A stretch of 47,850 nt of DNA from Pseudaeromonas sp041441555 (GTDB lineage: Bacteria; Pseudomonadota; Gammaproteobacteria; Enterobacterales; Aeromonadaceae). Below the pieces are notes generated by a model. It was not told the origin of the DNA. It worked only from the letters and a program-made list of their open reading frames with translations, and made no database searches. The DNA lies in NCBI GenBank assembly GCA_041441555.1, contig JASDSW010000085.1, positions 1-47,850 of the forward strand, written 5' to 3'. Shown piece by piece: positions 33,088-42,026 of this stretch (position 1 is the first letter of the stretch; each line of letters starts with the position of its first letter). The position numbers and the translations under genes are program-made.

Positions 33088-35103
33088 ATGCGCCTTGCGA
33101 TCCGCATCTTTCTCTACGGCATTCTGAGTCTGGTCATCGCCCTCTGGCTGGTGCTCGGCCTGTTCAAGCCCGACTATCTCAAGGCACCGCTCGCCGCCTG
33201 GATCCAGCAGCAGACCGGCCTACCGCTGACCATCGGCCGTCTGGAGTTCAACCCCTTCTATCCAAATGTGCTGTTGGTCGAGCAGATCCAGCTCGGTGAC
33301 GATATCCGGGCCGAGAAGCTCTACATCGAGATCGCCTCCGGCTCCTGGTTTGAACGTCGCATCGACGTGGCCCATCTGGACTTGATCGCCCCGCAGATCA
33401 AGCTCAAACCACAGCAACCCTTCCCCACCCTGCCGCTGCAACAGCTGACCATTCAAGATCTGAATATCGATCGCCTGACCCTGGAGACCGCGCAGGGCAC
33501 CCTGGCTGGCGCCAGTTTTCACCTCGGCGACTGGCAACTGTTGCGCGACGGCAAGTGGCAACCCCTGCAGCATTTCAGCTTCAGCGGTCATGCCAACCGC
33601 CTGGCCTGGCAAGGGCTGGAGCTGGCCAAGCTCAGCGTCGAGGGAGAGATGAGTGCCGGCCAGCTGCGAGTACAGGAGGCAGATGCCCGGCTGCTGGATG
33701 GCCGCATCACCACCTCGCTGAGCTGGAATCTCCCGGAACAGCAGTTGGCCATCGACGACCTGCAGATCAGCGGCATGCGGTTCCAGCCGCTTCCCTGGCC
33801 CGAGATGCCCCTGCGCGGCGTCACTCTCAAGCAGGCCGCGCTACAACAGGTGACCCTGACCCAGAGTGACGGCGTCACCCTCAACGATCTCAACCTGACG
33901 CTGCAGGATGGCCAGTGGCAGCGCGATGGCCTCTGGCGCGGCAAGCTGCAAGGCAAGCTCGGGGAGCTGGTATTCAATCGCCTCTCGCTCAGCGAGCTCC
34001 GTGGCGAGCTGACACTGGATGGCGACGATTGGCAGGGGCAACTGCAGGGACAACTGTTCGAAGGCACCTTCGCCGCCGCAGGCCACTACCAACCGACCAA
34101 ACAGCATCTGACCCTTGATGAGGTGCAGATGGCACAGTGGCAGTTGGAGTTACCCGCCGACTGGCGCACCCTGCCGCCGTCATGGCCCCTGCAGCAACTC
34201 ACCATCCGTCGTCTCGACGGCCATCAGTTGCAGCTGATTTCGTTCGATGAGAGCCTGCCCCTATCGCTCAAAGGGGGGGAACTATTCATCACCGACCTCA
34301 ACTACACGCCGGCACAGGGGCTGCAACCAGCCAGCGACAAGCTACGTTGGGAAACCAGCTGGGGTGAGCTGGTCTATGCCGGACTCACCAGCCGGGGCGG
34401 CGAAGCCCAGGGCGAAATCAGCACCGACAGCTACCGCCTACGGGAGCTGAAACTGCCCCTGGAGAAGAGTCAGCTCAAGGCCGAAGGCGAATGGCGGCGA
34501 GATGATCTGGGCCTGCATCAATTGACGATCCAGGCCAGGCAGTTGGACCTGGATAAACTCAACGCCCTGCTGCATCCCAAACACGAGCTGGCCGGCAGTC
34601 TGGATCTGGAGGCAGATCTGCACAGCCAGGGACACGACCGCCAGAGCCTGTTGCGTGAGCTGGGCGGCACCCTGCGGCTGGAGGGCAAGGAGCTGTTCCT
34701 CGACGGTATTCGTCTGGACAACTATCTGGATGGCGCCCTGCAACAGCTGCCGAAACGCAGCAACTTTGCTGCGCTGTACCCGCAGATCGAGGGGGGCGAT
34801 ACCGGCATCAACCAGTTGGCCCTGCACGTGCAGGGAGAAGCCGGCCAATTGACGCTCGATGGCGCCCTGGCCTCCATCACCCACCTGTTGGCCGTGCGCG
34901 GTAAGCTGGATTTAACCCGGCAGCAGTGGCAAAGCGAGCTGGGCGTGCTCAATCAGCAACACTGCGCCGAGTTGACCGCCCGGATGACGGGGGCGCTGGC
35001 CAACCCGGATTTCAGCTTCAAGAGTCCCACCCCCTGCCAGCCCTGGCCGAAGGGGCAGGTCGCCTATCCGCCGCAGGGACGTCGAGGCGCATTGCGCGAC
35101 TGA
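33088..35103 (+). CDS. AsmA-like inner-membrane-anchored protein
   Basis: 671-residue protein with one N-terminal membrane helix (about 5-26) and a long periplasmic part of repeated short beta strands. It has the AsmA opening (PLAAWIQQQTGLPLTIGRLEF) and a C-terminal segment with NYLDGALQQLPKR and FSFKSP, as seen in AsmA-family proteins. AsmA-like proteins are proposed to form grooves that move phospholipid to the outer membrane; that role is an inference here. The ATG at 33088 is preceded by GAGACGG. It is monocistronic after recG (77-base gap) and converges on dtd with 22 bases between stops. Confidence 0.8.
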   Translation: MRLAIRIFLYGILSLVIALWLVLGLFKPDYLKAPLAAWIQQQTGLPLTIGRLEFNPFYPNVLLVEQIQLGDDIRAEKLYIEIASGSWFERRIDVAHLDLIAPQIKLKPQQPFPTLPLQQLTIQDLNIDRLTLETAQGTLAGASFHLGDWQLLRDGKWQPLQHFSFSGHANRLAWQGLELAKLSVEGEMSAGQLRVQEADARLLDGRITTSLSWNLPEQQLAIDDLQISGMRFQPLPWPEMPLRGVTLKQAALQQVTLTQSDGVTLNDLNLTLQDGQWQRDGLWRGKLQGKLGELVFNRLSLSELRGELTLDGDDWQGQLQGQLFEGTFAAAGHYQPTKQHLTLDEVQMAQWQLELPADWRTLPPSWPLQQLTIRRLDGHQLQLISFDESLPLSLKGGELFITDLNYTPAQGLQPASDKLRWETSWGELVYAGLTSRGGEAQGEISTDSYRLRELKLPLEKSQLKAEGEWRRDDLGLHQLTIQARQLDLDKLNALLHPKHELAGSLDLEADLHSQGHDRQSLLRELGGTLRLEGKELFLDGIRLDNYLDGALQQLPKRSNFAALYPQIEGGDTGINQLALHVQGEAGQLTLDGALASITHLLAVRGKLDLTRQQWQSELGVLNQQHCAELTARMTGALANPDFSFKSPTPCQPWPKGQVAYPPQGRRGALRD

Positions 35104-35125
35104 GCCGCCACAATCTCAGGACCCG

Positions 35126-35563
35126 TTAGACCTCCAGCCAAAAGGTGACCGGGCCATCGTTGAGCAGAGAAACCTGCATGTCGGCGGCGAAACGACCACT
35201 CTGGGTCGGAATGCCGCTGGCGACACTGCGGGCGACAAAATAGTCATACAGCCGTTCCGCCAAGGCTGGAGCTCCGCCGTTGGAAAAGCTGGGTCTGAGC
35301 CCCTTATCGGTTTCGGCCGCCAGGGTGAACTGGGAAACCACCAGCAGACTACCACCCGCCTGCTGCACGTTCAGGTTCATCTTGCCCTCGGCATCGGAGA
35401 AGACGCGGTAGTGGCTCACCTTGTGCAACAGCTTCTCCGCCTTGGCTTCGTCATCGTCGCGCTGGACGCCCAGCAGAACCAGCAGACCGGAGCCAATCTG
35501 GCCGACCGTTTCCCCCGCCACATCGACACGGGCATGGGCGACCCGTTGGATCAGAGCAATCAC
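35126..35563 (-). CDS. dtd: D-aminoacyl-tRNA deacylase
   Basis: 145-residue homodimeric enzyme that hydrolyses D-amino acids mischarged on tRNA, using Gly-cisPro for chiral proofreading. The two family motifs are intact: SQFTLAA and NDGPVTFWLEV. The N-terminus MIALIQRV and the DAEGKMNLNVQQAGGS segment match E. coli Dtd (145). The start is GTG at 35563; GAGAG lies nine bases upstream and no in-frame ATG is close. It is transcribed alone, convergent with the AsmA-like gene. Confidence 0.94.
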   Translation of the reverse strand: MIALIQRVAHARVDVAGETVGQIGSGLLVLLGVQRDDDEAKAEKLLHKVSHYRVFSDAEGKMNLNVQQAGGSLLVVSQFTLAAETDKGLRPSFSNGGAPALAERLYDYFVARSVASGIPTQSGRFAADMQVSLLNDGPVTFWLEV

Positions 35564-35663
35564 GTCATTGCACTCTCATGAAAAGTGGAAGCGGTATTCT
35601 CCCGCAAAACAGGGCCAGACCCAAGCCGCAGGCTATGGTCCCAGGTTTCGTGGAGCCGATAGT

Positions 35664-35690
35664 AAAAACAAAGGCCCGCATGGGCCTTTG
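35664..35690 (-). terminator. Rho-independent terminator after the LacI-family gene
   Basis: CAAAGGCCC and GGGCCTTTG form a perfect 9-bp stem with a 4-base loop; on the minus strand TTTTTACT follows. It lies 24 bases past the regulator stop. Confidence 0.85.
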
Positions 35691-35714
35691 GATGAAATTC
35701 GATGGCACGCCGAC

Positions 35715-36710
35715 TCAGAGTGCCGGTACCGCCGTCGACTGACGCAGAACCAGCTCCGGCAGCAGCAACGCCTGGGGCTCATGAGCTTCGCCAGCGATCA
35801 GCGCCTGAGCCAACTGCAGTGCCCGTTCACCGAGTAGCTCCAACGGCTGAGCCACCGTCGTCAACCCCGGCTCGGCGTAGGCGGCCAATTCGTTGTCATC
35901 AAAGCCGACGATGGAGAGCTGTTCCGGCACCCGAAGTCCCACTTGCTTGGCGTGATGCAGGGCGCCAATCGCCATGTGGTCATTGAAACAGAACAGCGCC
36001 GTAAGCTGTGGATGCTGGCGCAGCAGCACATCGGCCGCCACACGGCCCGATTCGGCACTGAAATCACCCACTTCGATCAGCGGCTCTGGCAGCCCCCGCT
36101 CGGCAAACCACTCCCGACAGGCCGAGAGCCGCAGCTGGCATTCACTGTTCGCCTCCGGCCCGATGACCAGGGCGATCTGCCGGTGCCCCAGTTGATGCAG
36201 GTGATCCAAAGCCAAACGCACCCCGTAGCGGTTATCCACGGCCAAGGAACGTTCGCGGTGCAAGGCCGAGATGCAGTTGAGCAACACTGCATTCGGCTGC
36301 ATGGCCAAAAAGCGCTGCAACCCCTCATCATCCATGAAGGGGACGCTGGCGATGATGGCGTCGCACTGACGGCTGGCTAGGCGCAGAGCCGCCTCCATCA
36401 CATCTTCGCTGTCGTGGTTGCCACAGTTGATCAGGGTAAAGACATTGCGGCGCCGCGCCTCGGCCTCGATGCTGTCGACGATGCGGGCGTAATAGCCGCC
36501 CGACACATTGTTGACCAGGATACCGATGACCCCGGAACGGTTGGTCGCCAGGCTCCTGGCGTTCAGGTTCGGGATGAAATTCAGTTCGACCATGACTTCC
36601 TTGACCCTGGCCTGGGTCTTGGGTGCCACTTTATCGGGCTCGTTCAGCACACGAGAAACGGTGGCAACCGATACTCCTGCGATCCGGGCGACATCACGAA
36701 TGGTATTCAA
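35715..36710 (-). CDS. LacI-family transcriptional regulator
   Basis: 331-residue repressor. The N-terminal helix-turn-helix and hinge read TIRDVARIAGVSVATVSRVLNE and the hinge-helix region NARSLATNRSG. A periplasmic-binding-protein-like ligand domain fills residues 60-331. The start is TTG at 36710, with GAGAG seven bases upstream; no in-frame ATG is available and the motif begins immediately. No sugar transport or catabolic genes are adjacent, so the ligand and targets are unknown; GalR-type proteins are the nearest in architecture. A palindrome lies in its putative promoter. Confidence 0.85.
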   Translation of the reverse strand: MNTIRDVARIAGVSVATVSRVLNEPDKVAPKTQARVKEVMVELNFIPNLNARSLATNRSGVIGILVNNVSGGYYARIVDSIEAEARRRNVFTLINCGNHDSEDVMEAALRLASRQCDAIIASVPFMDDEGLQRFLAMQPNAVLLNCISALHRERSLAVDNRYGVRLALDHLHQLGHRQIALVIGPEANSECQLRLSACREWFAERGLPEPLIEVGDFSAESGRVAADVLLRQHPQLTALFCFNDHMAIGALHHAKQVGLRVPEQLSIVGFDDNELAAYAEPGLTTVAQPLELLGERALQLAQALIAGEAHEPQALLLPELVLRQSTAVPAL

Positions 36711-36748
36711 GACCGTACTCTCTCATCGTTGTTATGAACATCAGTGAC

Positions 36749-36770
36749 AATATACCACAGAGCCTGTGGT
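36749..36770 (-). promoter_or_regulatory. Palindrome and -10 box upstream of the LacI-family gene
   Basis: ACCACAG-AGC-CTGTGGT (36754-36770) is a perfect 7-base inverted repeat with a 3-base centre. On the minus strand it is followed at once by TATATT, a good -10 box. It could be an autoregulatory operator or, since it lies 28 bases after the YihY stop, a weak terminator. Confidence 0.4.
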
Positions 36771-36797
36771 CATCTGGGATCCGCGCCAGCGAGCGGT

Positions 36798-37661
36798 TCA
36801 ATCCCAGATCGGCGCTCGTCGATTGCGATAATCCCCCATGCTGGCGGTGAATTCGGCGCCCAGCAACACCAGCCACCAACTGAGATAGACCCAGACAAAC
36901 AGGATCGGGATGACTGCCAAGGCGCCGTAGATGGTCTGGTAGGAGGTGAAGTTCGTGATGTAGAGGGCGAAGACCTTCTTCGCTCCCTCCAGCAGCAGGG
37001 CGGAGACGATGGCCCCCACCAAGGCATCGCGCCAGCGGATCTTGACGTTGGGCACGGCGACGAACAGCAGCAACAGACTGAAGAAGGAGAGGCAAAACGG
37101 CAGTATGCCAAGCATGAAATTGGCAGCGCTGCTCAGCAACTGCATGTGGTGAAACACGCGTAACGACACCACATACGAGGTGATCAGGATGCTGGCCCCC
37201 GCCAGCAGCGGGCCCAACGTCAGAATCATCCAGTAGACGGCAAAGGTGGTCATCTTCGGCCGCTGGCCACGGCTGCGCCAGATGTGGTTCAGATTCTGAT
37301 CGATGGCAGAGATCAGCAGGAGTGCCACCAGCACCAGGGCGACCACCCCAATCGAGGTCATCTTCGAGGCATTGGCCACGAAACGGGAGAAGTGATGATG
37401 AATGACATCGCTCGCCGCCGGCACGAAGTTGGCGAAGATGAACTCTTCAACCTGTAGGCGCACCGAGGAGAAGATGGGGAAAAACGAGAAGATCGAGAAG
37501 ACGACGGTGACCAGGGGCACCAGCGACAACAGGGTGACGTAGGCCAGGTGACCGGCCAGCACCGAGAGGCGATCTTCCTGGATCCGTCGCCAGCACAGCT
37601 TACTGAAGGCAGTGATGTGATGTCCCAGCTCCGCGGGTTTCCAAACAACCAATCGTCGCAT
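36798..37661 (-). CDS. YihY/BrkB family inner-membrane protein
   Basis: 287-residue polytopic protein with about six hydrophobic helices and the family segments AYVTLLSLVPLVTVVFS and YGALAVIPILFVWVYLSWWLVLLGAEF. YihY was once annotated as RNase BN, which is incorrect; its true role is unknown. I chose the ATG at 37661 because GGAGT stands six to seven bases upstream and the extra 22 residues of the longer reading (to 37727) are not conserved. It follows typA on the same strand but is separated by a strong terminator. Confidence 0.85.
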   Translation of the reverse strand: MRRLVVWKPAELGHHITAFSKLCWRRIQEDRLSVLAGHLAYVTLLSLVPLVTVVFSIFSFFPIFSSVRLQVEEFIFANFVPAASDVIHHHFSRFVANASKMTSIGVVALVLVALLLISAIDQNLNHIWRSRGQRPKMTTFAVYWMILTLGPLLAGASILITSYVVSLRVFHHMQLLSSAANFMLGILPFCLSFFSLLLLFVAVPNVKIRWRDALVGAIVSALLLEGAKKVFALYITNFTSYQTIYGALAVIPILFVWVYLSWWLVLLGAEFTASMGDYRNRRAPIWD

Positions 37662-37725
37662 CCCAGACTCCGTTCTCGTGCGCTCATCCGTTGAGAATGC
37701 CAGTTTACCACTTGATAAACCAGAC

Positions 37726-37753
37726 AAAAAAACCCCGCACCAGGCGGGGTTTT
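37726..37753 (-). terminator. Rho-independent terminator of typA
   Basis: On the minus strand AAAACCCCGC and GCGGGGTTTT form a perfect 10-bp stem with a 5-base loop and a further TTT. It starts 20 bases after the typA stop. Confidence 0.9.
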
Positions 37754-37773
37754 CATCGGTTCGTCGCGGAGGA

Positions 37774-39600
37774 TTACTCTTCCTTGCCAGAACCCCGGTT
37801 GGCGCGCTTACGATCCAGCTCGGTCAGCAACTTCTTGCGGATGCGGATGCTTTGCGGCGTGACTTCCACCAGTTCGTCGTCGTCGATAAACTCCAGAGCC
37901 TGCTCCAGGGTCATCTTGATCGGCGGGGTCAGCACGATGGCCTCATCGGTCCCGGAGGCCCGCATGTTGGTCAATTGCTTGCCCTTCAGGCAGTTGACGG
38001 TGAGGTCGTTGGAACGGCTGTGGATACCGATCACCTGGCCTTCATACACTTCGGTGGCGTGTTCGATGAACAGACGGCCACGTTCCTGCAGGTTGAACAG
38101 GGCGAAGCCCAGCGCCTTACCGGTGGCATTGGCGATCAGAACGCCGTTCTGACGCTGACCGATGGTACCGCCCTTGTGCTCGCCATAGCTTTCGAAGGTA
38201 TGGTACAGCAGGCCGGTCCCTGAGGTCAGGGTCATGAACTCGGTCTGGAAGCCGATCAGCCCACGAGCCGGGATGAGATAATCCAGGCGCACACGGCCCT
38301 TGCCATCCGGCACCATGTTCCGCAGGTCAGCCTTACGCTCACCCAGCTTCTCCATAATGGAGCCCTGGTGCTGGTCTTCGATGTCGACGGTCAGGGTCTC
38401 CATCGGTTCCATCTTCACACCGTTCTCTTCACGCATGATGACTTCCGGACGGGACACCGCCAGTTCGAAGCCTTCACGACGCATGTTTTCGATGAGGATC
38501 CCCAGGTGCAGTTCACCACGGCCGGAGACGCGGAACTTGTCTGGATCTTCGGTATCTTCGACGCGCAGGGCCACGTTGTGCACCAGCTCGCTCTGCAGAC
38601 GTTCCAGAATGTTGCGAGAGGTGACGTACTTACCTTCCTTACCGGCGAACGGTGAGGTGTTGACCTGGAAGGTCATGGTCACGGTCGGTTCGTCCACAGA
38701 CAGCGGCGGCAGAGCCTCGACGGCGGCGTTGGAGCAGATGGTGTCGGAGATCTTCAGCTCGCCCAGACCGGTAATCGCGATGATGTCGCCGGCTTGCGCT
38801 TCGGTGGTCTCGGTGCGTTGCAGACCCAAGTAGCCCATCACTTGGCCGATCTTACCGGTACGGGTCTTGCCATCAGCACCCACCACAGTCACCTGCATGT
38901 TCGGCTTGACGTTACCCCGAGTGATACGACCGATGCCGATAACCCCCACGTAGGAGGAGTAATCCAGCTGGGAGATCTGCATCTGGAATTCGCCATTCGG
39001 ATCCGCCTTCGGCGGCTCGACGAAATCAACGATAGCCTGGAACAGCGGGTCCATGTTGTCGGACGGGTTGTTCAGATCCATGGTCGCATAGCCCTGCAGG
39101 GCAGAGGCATAAACGATCGGAAAATCGAGCTGTTCATCGGTGGCACCCAGGTTGTCGAACAGGTCGAACACCTGATCGATGACCCAATCCGGACGGGCGC
39201 CCGGACGGTCAACCTTGTTGACCACCACGATGGGACGCAGACCTTGGGCAAAAGCCTTCTGGGTCACGAAACGGGTTTGCGGCATCGGGCCATCAACGGC
39301 ATCGACCAGCAGCAGTACGCAGTCAACCATCGACATAACCCGCTCAACCTCGCCACCGAAGTCGGCGTGGCCCGGGGTATCAACGATATTGATCCGGTAG
39401 TCGTTCCAACGAATGGCGGTATTTTTAGCGAGGATGGTGATGCCGCGCTCCCGTTCCAAATCGTTGGAATCCATGATCCGTTCCTGACCTTCGCTGGTAC
39501 GGTCCAGGGTGCCGGATTGCTGTAACAGCTTATCTACCAGTGTGGTCTTGCCATGGTCAACGTGCGCAATAATGGCAATATTGCGGAGCTTCTCTAACAT
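37774..39600 (-). CDS. typA: TypA/BipA translational GTPase
   Basis: 608-residue ribosome-binding GTPase related to EF-G that aids 50S assembly and growth under stress such as cold. G motifs are AHVDHGKTTLVDKLL (G1), RGITI (G2), DTPGHADFGGE (G3) and NKVDRPGARP (G4). EF-G-like domains and the C-terminal BipA-specific domain with basic residues (RIRKKLLTELDRKRANRG) follow. The ATG at 39600 has GAGGCGAGG directly upstream. It diverges from glnA over a 342-base regulatory region, the same arrangement as in E. coli. Confidence 0.95.
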   Translation of the reverse strand: MLEKLRNIAIIAHVDHGKTTLVDKLLQQSGTLDRTSEGQERIMDSNDLERERGITILAKNTAIRWNDYRINIVDTPGHADFGGEVERVMSMVDCVLLLVDAVDGPMPQTRFVTQKAFAQGLRPIVVVNKVDRPGARPDWVIDQVFDLFDNLGATDEQLDFPIVYASALQGYATMDLNNPSDNMDPLFQAIVDFVEPPKADPNGEFQMQISQLDYSSYVGVIGIGRITRGNVKPNMQVTVVGADGKTRTGKIGQVMGYLGLQRTETTEAQAGDIIAITGLGELKISDTICSNAAVEALPPLSVDEPTVTMTFQVNTSPFAGKEGKYVTSRNILERLQSELVHNVALRVEDTEDPDKFRVSGRGELHLGILIENMRREGFELAVSRPEVIMREENGVKMEPMETLTVDIEDQHQGSIMEKLGERKADLRNMVPDGKGRVRLDYLIPARGLIGFQTEFMTLTSGTGLLYHTFESYGEHKGGTIGQRQNGVLIANATGKALGFALFNLQERGRLFIEHATEVYEGQVIGIHSRSNDLTVNCLKGKQLTNMRASGTDEAIVLTPPIKMTLEQALEFIDDDELVEVTPQSIRIRKKLLTELDRKRANRGSGKEE

Positions 39601-39638
39601 CCTCGCCTCTAAAACAAGTGGGGAAAAATTGGGCGGTC

Positions 39639-39667
39639 ATTTTACTCGCCAGCGTGTGATCTGCCTA
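39639..39667 (-). promoter_or_regulatory. Candidate sigma-70 promoter of typA
   Basis: On the minus strand TAGGCA (39667-39662), a 17-base spacer and TAAAAT (39644-39639) form a plausible promoter about 45 bases before the typA ATG. The -35 overlaps a short palindrome TCTGC-TAG-GCAGA. Confidence 0.38.
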
Positions 39668-39748
39668 GCAGATTCCGAGCAAATTTAATGAAGCTTGTTG
39701 GGGAAGTTCACATTATCATTCCCCTGGTACTCGCAAGGTCGTTGCCAA

Positions 39749-39778
39749 TGCACCAACATGGCGCACCAAATTGGTTCA
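39749..39778 (+). promoter_or_regulatory. Two overlapping NtrC enhancer sites upstream of glnA
   Basis: Site 1, TGCACCA-ACA-TGGCGCA (39749-39765), has one mismatch to TGCACCA-N3-TGGTGCA. Site 2, CGCACCA-AAT-TGGTTCA (39762-39778), has two. Their centres are 13 bases apart and about 120-130 bases before the predicted sigma-54 start. A weaker half-site, TGGTGCT, lies at 39793-39799. The neighbouring glnG encodes the expected regulator. Confidence 0.72.
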
Positions 39779-39862
39779 CTAGCTCACACTTTTGGTGCTC
39801 CTGTTTAGTGAATTCGCTCCGAAGTTGCGATTACTGATTGTAAATTAAGGAATTTAATTTAT

Positions 39863-39878
39863 TGGCACAGTTTTGGCT
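39863..39878 (+). promoter_or_regulatory. Sigma-54 promoter of glnA
   Basis: TGGCAC-AGTTT-TGGCT carries the invariant GG (-24) and GC (-12) at the right spacing; the -12 element is TGGC instead of TTGC. Transcription would start near 39889, leaving a leader of about 54 bases before glnA. The rest of 39601-39942 holds the NtrC sites and the typA promoter; I see no gene there. Confidence 0.75.
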
Positions 39879-39942
39879 TACTCAGTAAGCACAGGTTTCT
39901 GCCGCTAGTTTCAGTTTTCCACGACACCGGAGGTTATTTAGC

Positions 39943-41352
39943 ATGTCAGCAGCAAATGTTCTGGCTCTGATCAAAGAACAAGAAGTGAAGTTTGTCGATC
40001 TTCGCTTCACCGATACCAAGGGCAAAGAACAACACGTTTCCGTGCCTGCACACCAGATCGACGAAGGTTTCTTCGAAGACGGTAAGATGTTCGATGGTTC
40101 TTCCATCGGTGGTTGGAAGGGTATCAACGAGTCAGACATGGTGCTGATGCCGGATGCCACCACTGCCCTGCTGGATCCGTTCACCGAAGAGACCACCCTG
40201 ATCATCCGTTGTGACATCCTGGAACCGGCCACCATGCAAGGCTACGATCGCGATCCGCGCTCCATCGCCAAGCGTGCCGAAGAGTTCCTGAAGTCCAGCG
40301 GCATCGCTGACACCGTCCTGTTCGGACCGGAACCAGAATTCTTCATTTTTGATGACGTTCGTTTCGGCAACACCATGAGCGGTTCCTTCTTCAAGGTTGA
40401 TGCTGAAGAAGCGGCTTGGAACTCTGCGACCGAATACGAAGGTGGCAACAAGGGTCACCGTCCTGGCGTCAAGGGTGGTTACTTCCCAGTTGCTCCGGTT
40501 GACTCCTCTCAAGACCTGCGTTCAGCCATGTGTCTGATCCTGGAAGAGATGGGCCAAGTGGTTGAGGCTCACCACCACGAAGTGGCGACTGCCGGTCAGA
40601 ACGAAATCGCGACCCGCTTCAACACCATGACCAAGAAGGCTGACGAAGTTCAAGTTCAGAAGTACGTCATCCACAACGTCGCTCACGCCTACGGCAAGAC
40701 GGTTACCTTCATGCCGAAGCCGATGTTTGGTGACAACGGTTCTGGTATGCACTGCCACCAATCTCTGGCCAAGGACGGTGTCAACCTGTTCGCTGGCGAC
40801 ATGTATGCAGGCCTGTCTGAACTGGCTCTGTTCTACATCGGCGGTATCATCAAGCACGCCAAGGCGATCAACGCCTTCGCCAACCCGACCACCAACTCCT
40901 ACAAGCGTCTGGTTCCGGGTTATGAAGCACCGGTTATGCTGGCCTACTCTGCCCGCAACCGTTCTGCCTCTATCCGTATCCCGCTGGTACCGAGCCCGAA
41001 GGCCCGCCGTATCGAAGTTCGTTTCCCGGATCCGGCTGCCAACCCGTACCTGGCGTTTGCTGCTCAGCTGATGGCCGGTCTGGACGGTATCATCAACAAG
41101 ATCCATCCGGGCGAAGCCATGGATAAGAACCTGTATGATCTGCCGCCGGAAGAAGAGGCTCTGATCCCGACCGTTTCTGGTTCTCTGGAAGAAGCGCTGA
41201 AGTCTCTGGATGCCGATCGCGAGTTCCTGACTCGTGGTGGCGTCTTCACCGACGACTTCATCGATTCCTACCTGGAACTGAAGCAAGTGGATGTGGATCG
41301 CGTACGCATGACTCCGCACCCAGTCGAGTACGAACTGTACTACTCTGTCTAA
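39943..41352 (+). CDS. glnA: Glutamine synthetase, type I
   Basis: 469-residue dodecameric cytoplasmic enzyme that makes glutamine from glutamate, ammonia and ATP. GSI signatures are present: FDGSSIGGW, GPEPEFFIFDD, the NGSGMHCHQS glutamate/ammonia region (GDNGSGMHCHQSL) and NPTTNSYKRLVPGYEAP. The adenylylation tyrosine is in KNLYDLPPEE, so GlnE control is expected. GGAGG stands nine bases before the ATG. It is encoded with highly expressed codon choices and ends in a strong terminator. Sigma-54 and NtrC sites precede it, and glnL-glnG lie downstream. Confidence 0.97.
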   Translation: MSAANVLALIKEQEVKFVDLRFTDTKGKEQHVSVPAHQIDEGFFEDGKMFDGSSIGGWKGINESDMVLMPDATTALLDPFTEETTLIIRCDILEPATMQGYDRDPRSIAKRAEEFLKSSGIADTVLFGPEPEFFIFDDVRFGNTMSGSFFKVDAEEAAWNSATEYEGGNKGHRPGVKGGYFPVAPVDSSQDLRSAMCLILEEMGQVVEAHHHEVATAGQNEIATRFNTMTKKADEVQVQKYVIHNVAHAYGKTVTFMPKPMFGDNGSGMHCHQSLAKDGVNLFAGDMYAGLSELALFYIGGIIKHAKAINAFANPTTNSYKRLVPGYEAPVMLAYSARNRSASIRIPLVPSPKARRIEVRFPDPAANPYLAFAAQLMAGLDGIINKIHPGEAMDKNLYDLPPEEEALIPTVSGSLEEALKSLDADREFLTRGGVFTDDFIDSYLELKQVDVDRVRMTPHPVEYELYYSV

Positions 41353-41368
41353 ATCACAGAGTGTTGAA

Positions 41369-41396
41369 AAACCCGCCAGAAGGCGGGTTTTTTTTT
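41369..41396 (+). terminator. Rho-independent terminator of glnA
   Basis: AAACCCGCC and GGCGGGTTT form a perfect 9-bp stem with an AGAA loop and a run of nine T. It separates glnA from the DUF4124-glnL-glnG genes, which may still be reached by read-through. Confidence 0.93.
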
Positions 41397-41447
41397 CTTC
41401 TTCCGATAAGATGAAGGCACTTGAACAACTTCGTCGAGGAGACTCTG

Positions 41448-42026
41448 ATGCGCCCCCTTTGGTTATGCCTGTTACTGTTCACCACATCGCTCTACGCAGC
41501 CCAAACAGTCCACCGCTGGGTTGATGCTCAAGGGAATGTGCACTTTTCCGATCAACCCTCGCAGCAACACAACTCCGAGCTGATCGAAGTCACGCCGCCG
41601 AAGCCAAGCAGCACCCCCGTGGCGCAACCTCAACCAGAGACCCAGGTGCCGGACAGCGCCGCTCAGGCCAATGCCGAACGTCCCACTGGCCCGCTGCTGA
41701 CCATCGAGTCTCCCACCAACGGCGAAATTATCCGTGAAAATAGCGGTCTGGTGACCATCAAGGCCAACCTGAAGCCGATTCCCATGGATCCATTCAAGAT
41801 GAACGTCATTCTGGATGGCGACCTCAAGGGGACCGCCGAGAATGCCCTCGATGTGAAGATGGAGAATGTCGATCGCGGCATGCATCAGTTGGAAGTGCAG
41901 GTGACTGATCAAAACGGCAAGCTCCTTGCATCATCCAGTAAGACCACATTCTATCTGTTCCGAGTATCCGTGCTCAGCAAGCCGCAAAACCAGGCCAAGC
42001 CAAAGGTAAACGGCGCCGCCGGTTAA
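41448..42026 (+). CDS. DUF4124 domain protein between glnA and glnL
   Basis: 192-residue exported protein. A signal peptide (about 1-19, ending SLYAAQ) is followed by the DUF4124 motif TVHRWVDAQGNVHFSD. A Pro/Gln-rich linker leads to a C-terminal beta-rich domain (about 90-180) that looks Ig-like. The ATG at 41448 has GAGGAG six bases upstream and starts the signal peptide; a longer reading from 41421 does not. The function is unknown. It lies between the glnA terminator and glnL, nine bases or so before the glnL leader, so it is probably co-transcribed with glnL-glnG. A DUF4124 gene at this position is, to my knowledge, shared with other gammaproteobacteria. Confidence 0.82.
   Translation: MRPLWLCLLLFTTSLYAAQTVHRWVDAQGNVHFSDQPSQQHNSELIEVTPPKPSSTPVAQPQPETQVPDSAAQANAERPTGPLLTIESPTNGEIIRENSGLVTIKANLKPIPMDPFKMNVILDGDLKGTAENALDVKMENVDRGMHQLEVQVTDQNGKLLASSSKTTFYLFRVSVLSKPQNQAKPKVNGAAG

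Noticed and set aside
36798..37661. RNase BN as the product of the YihY/BrkB gene
   Set aside because: That old name was given in error to this membrane family; RNase BN is a different protein.
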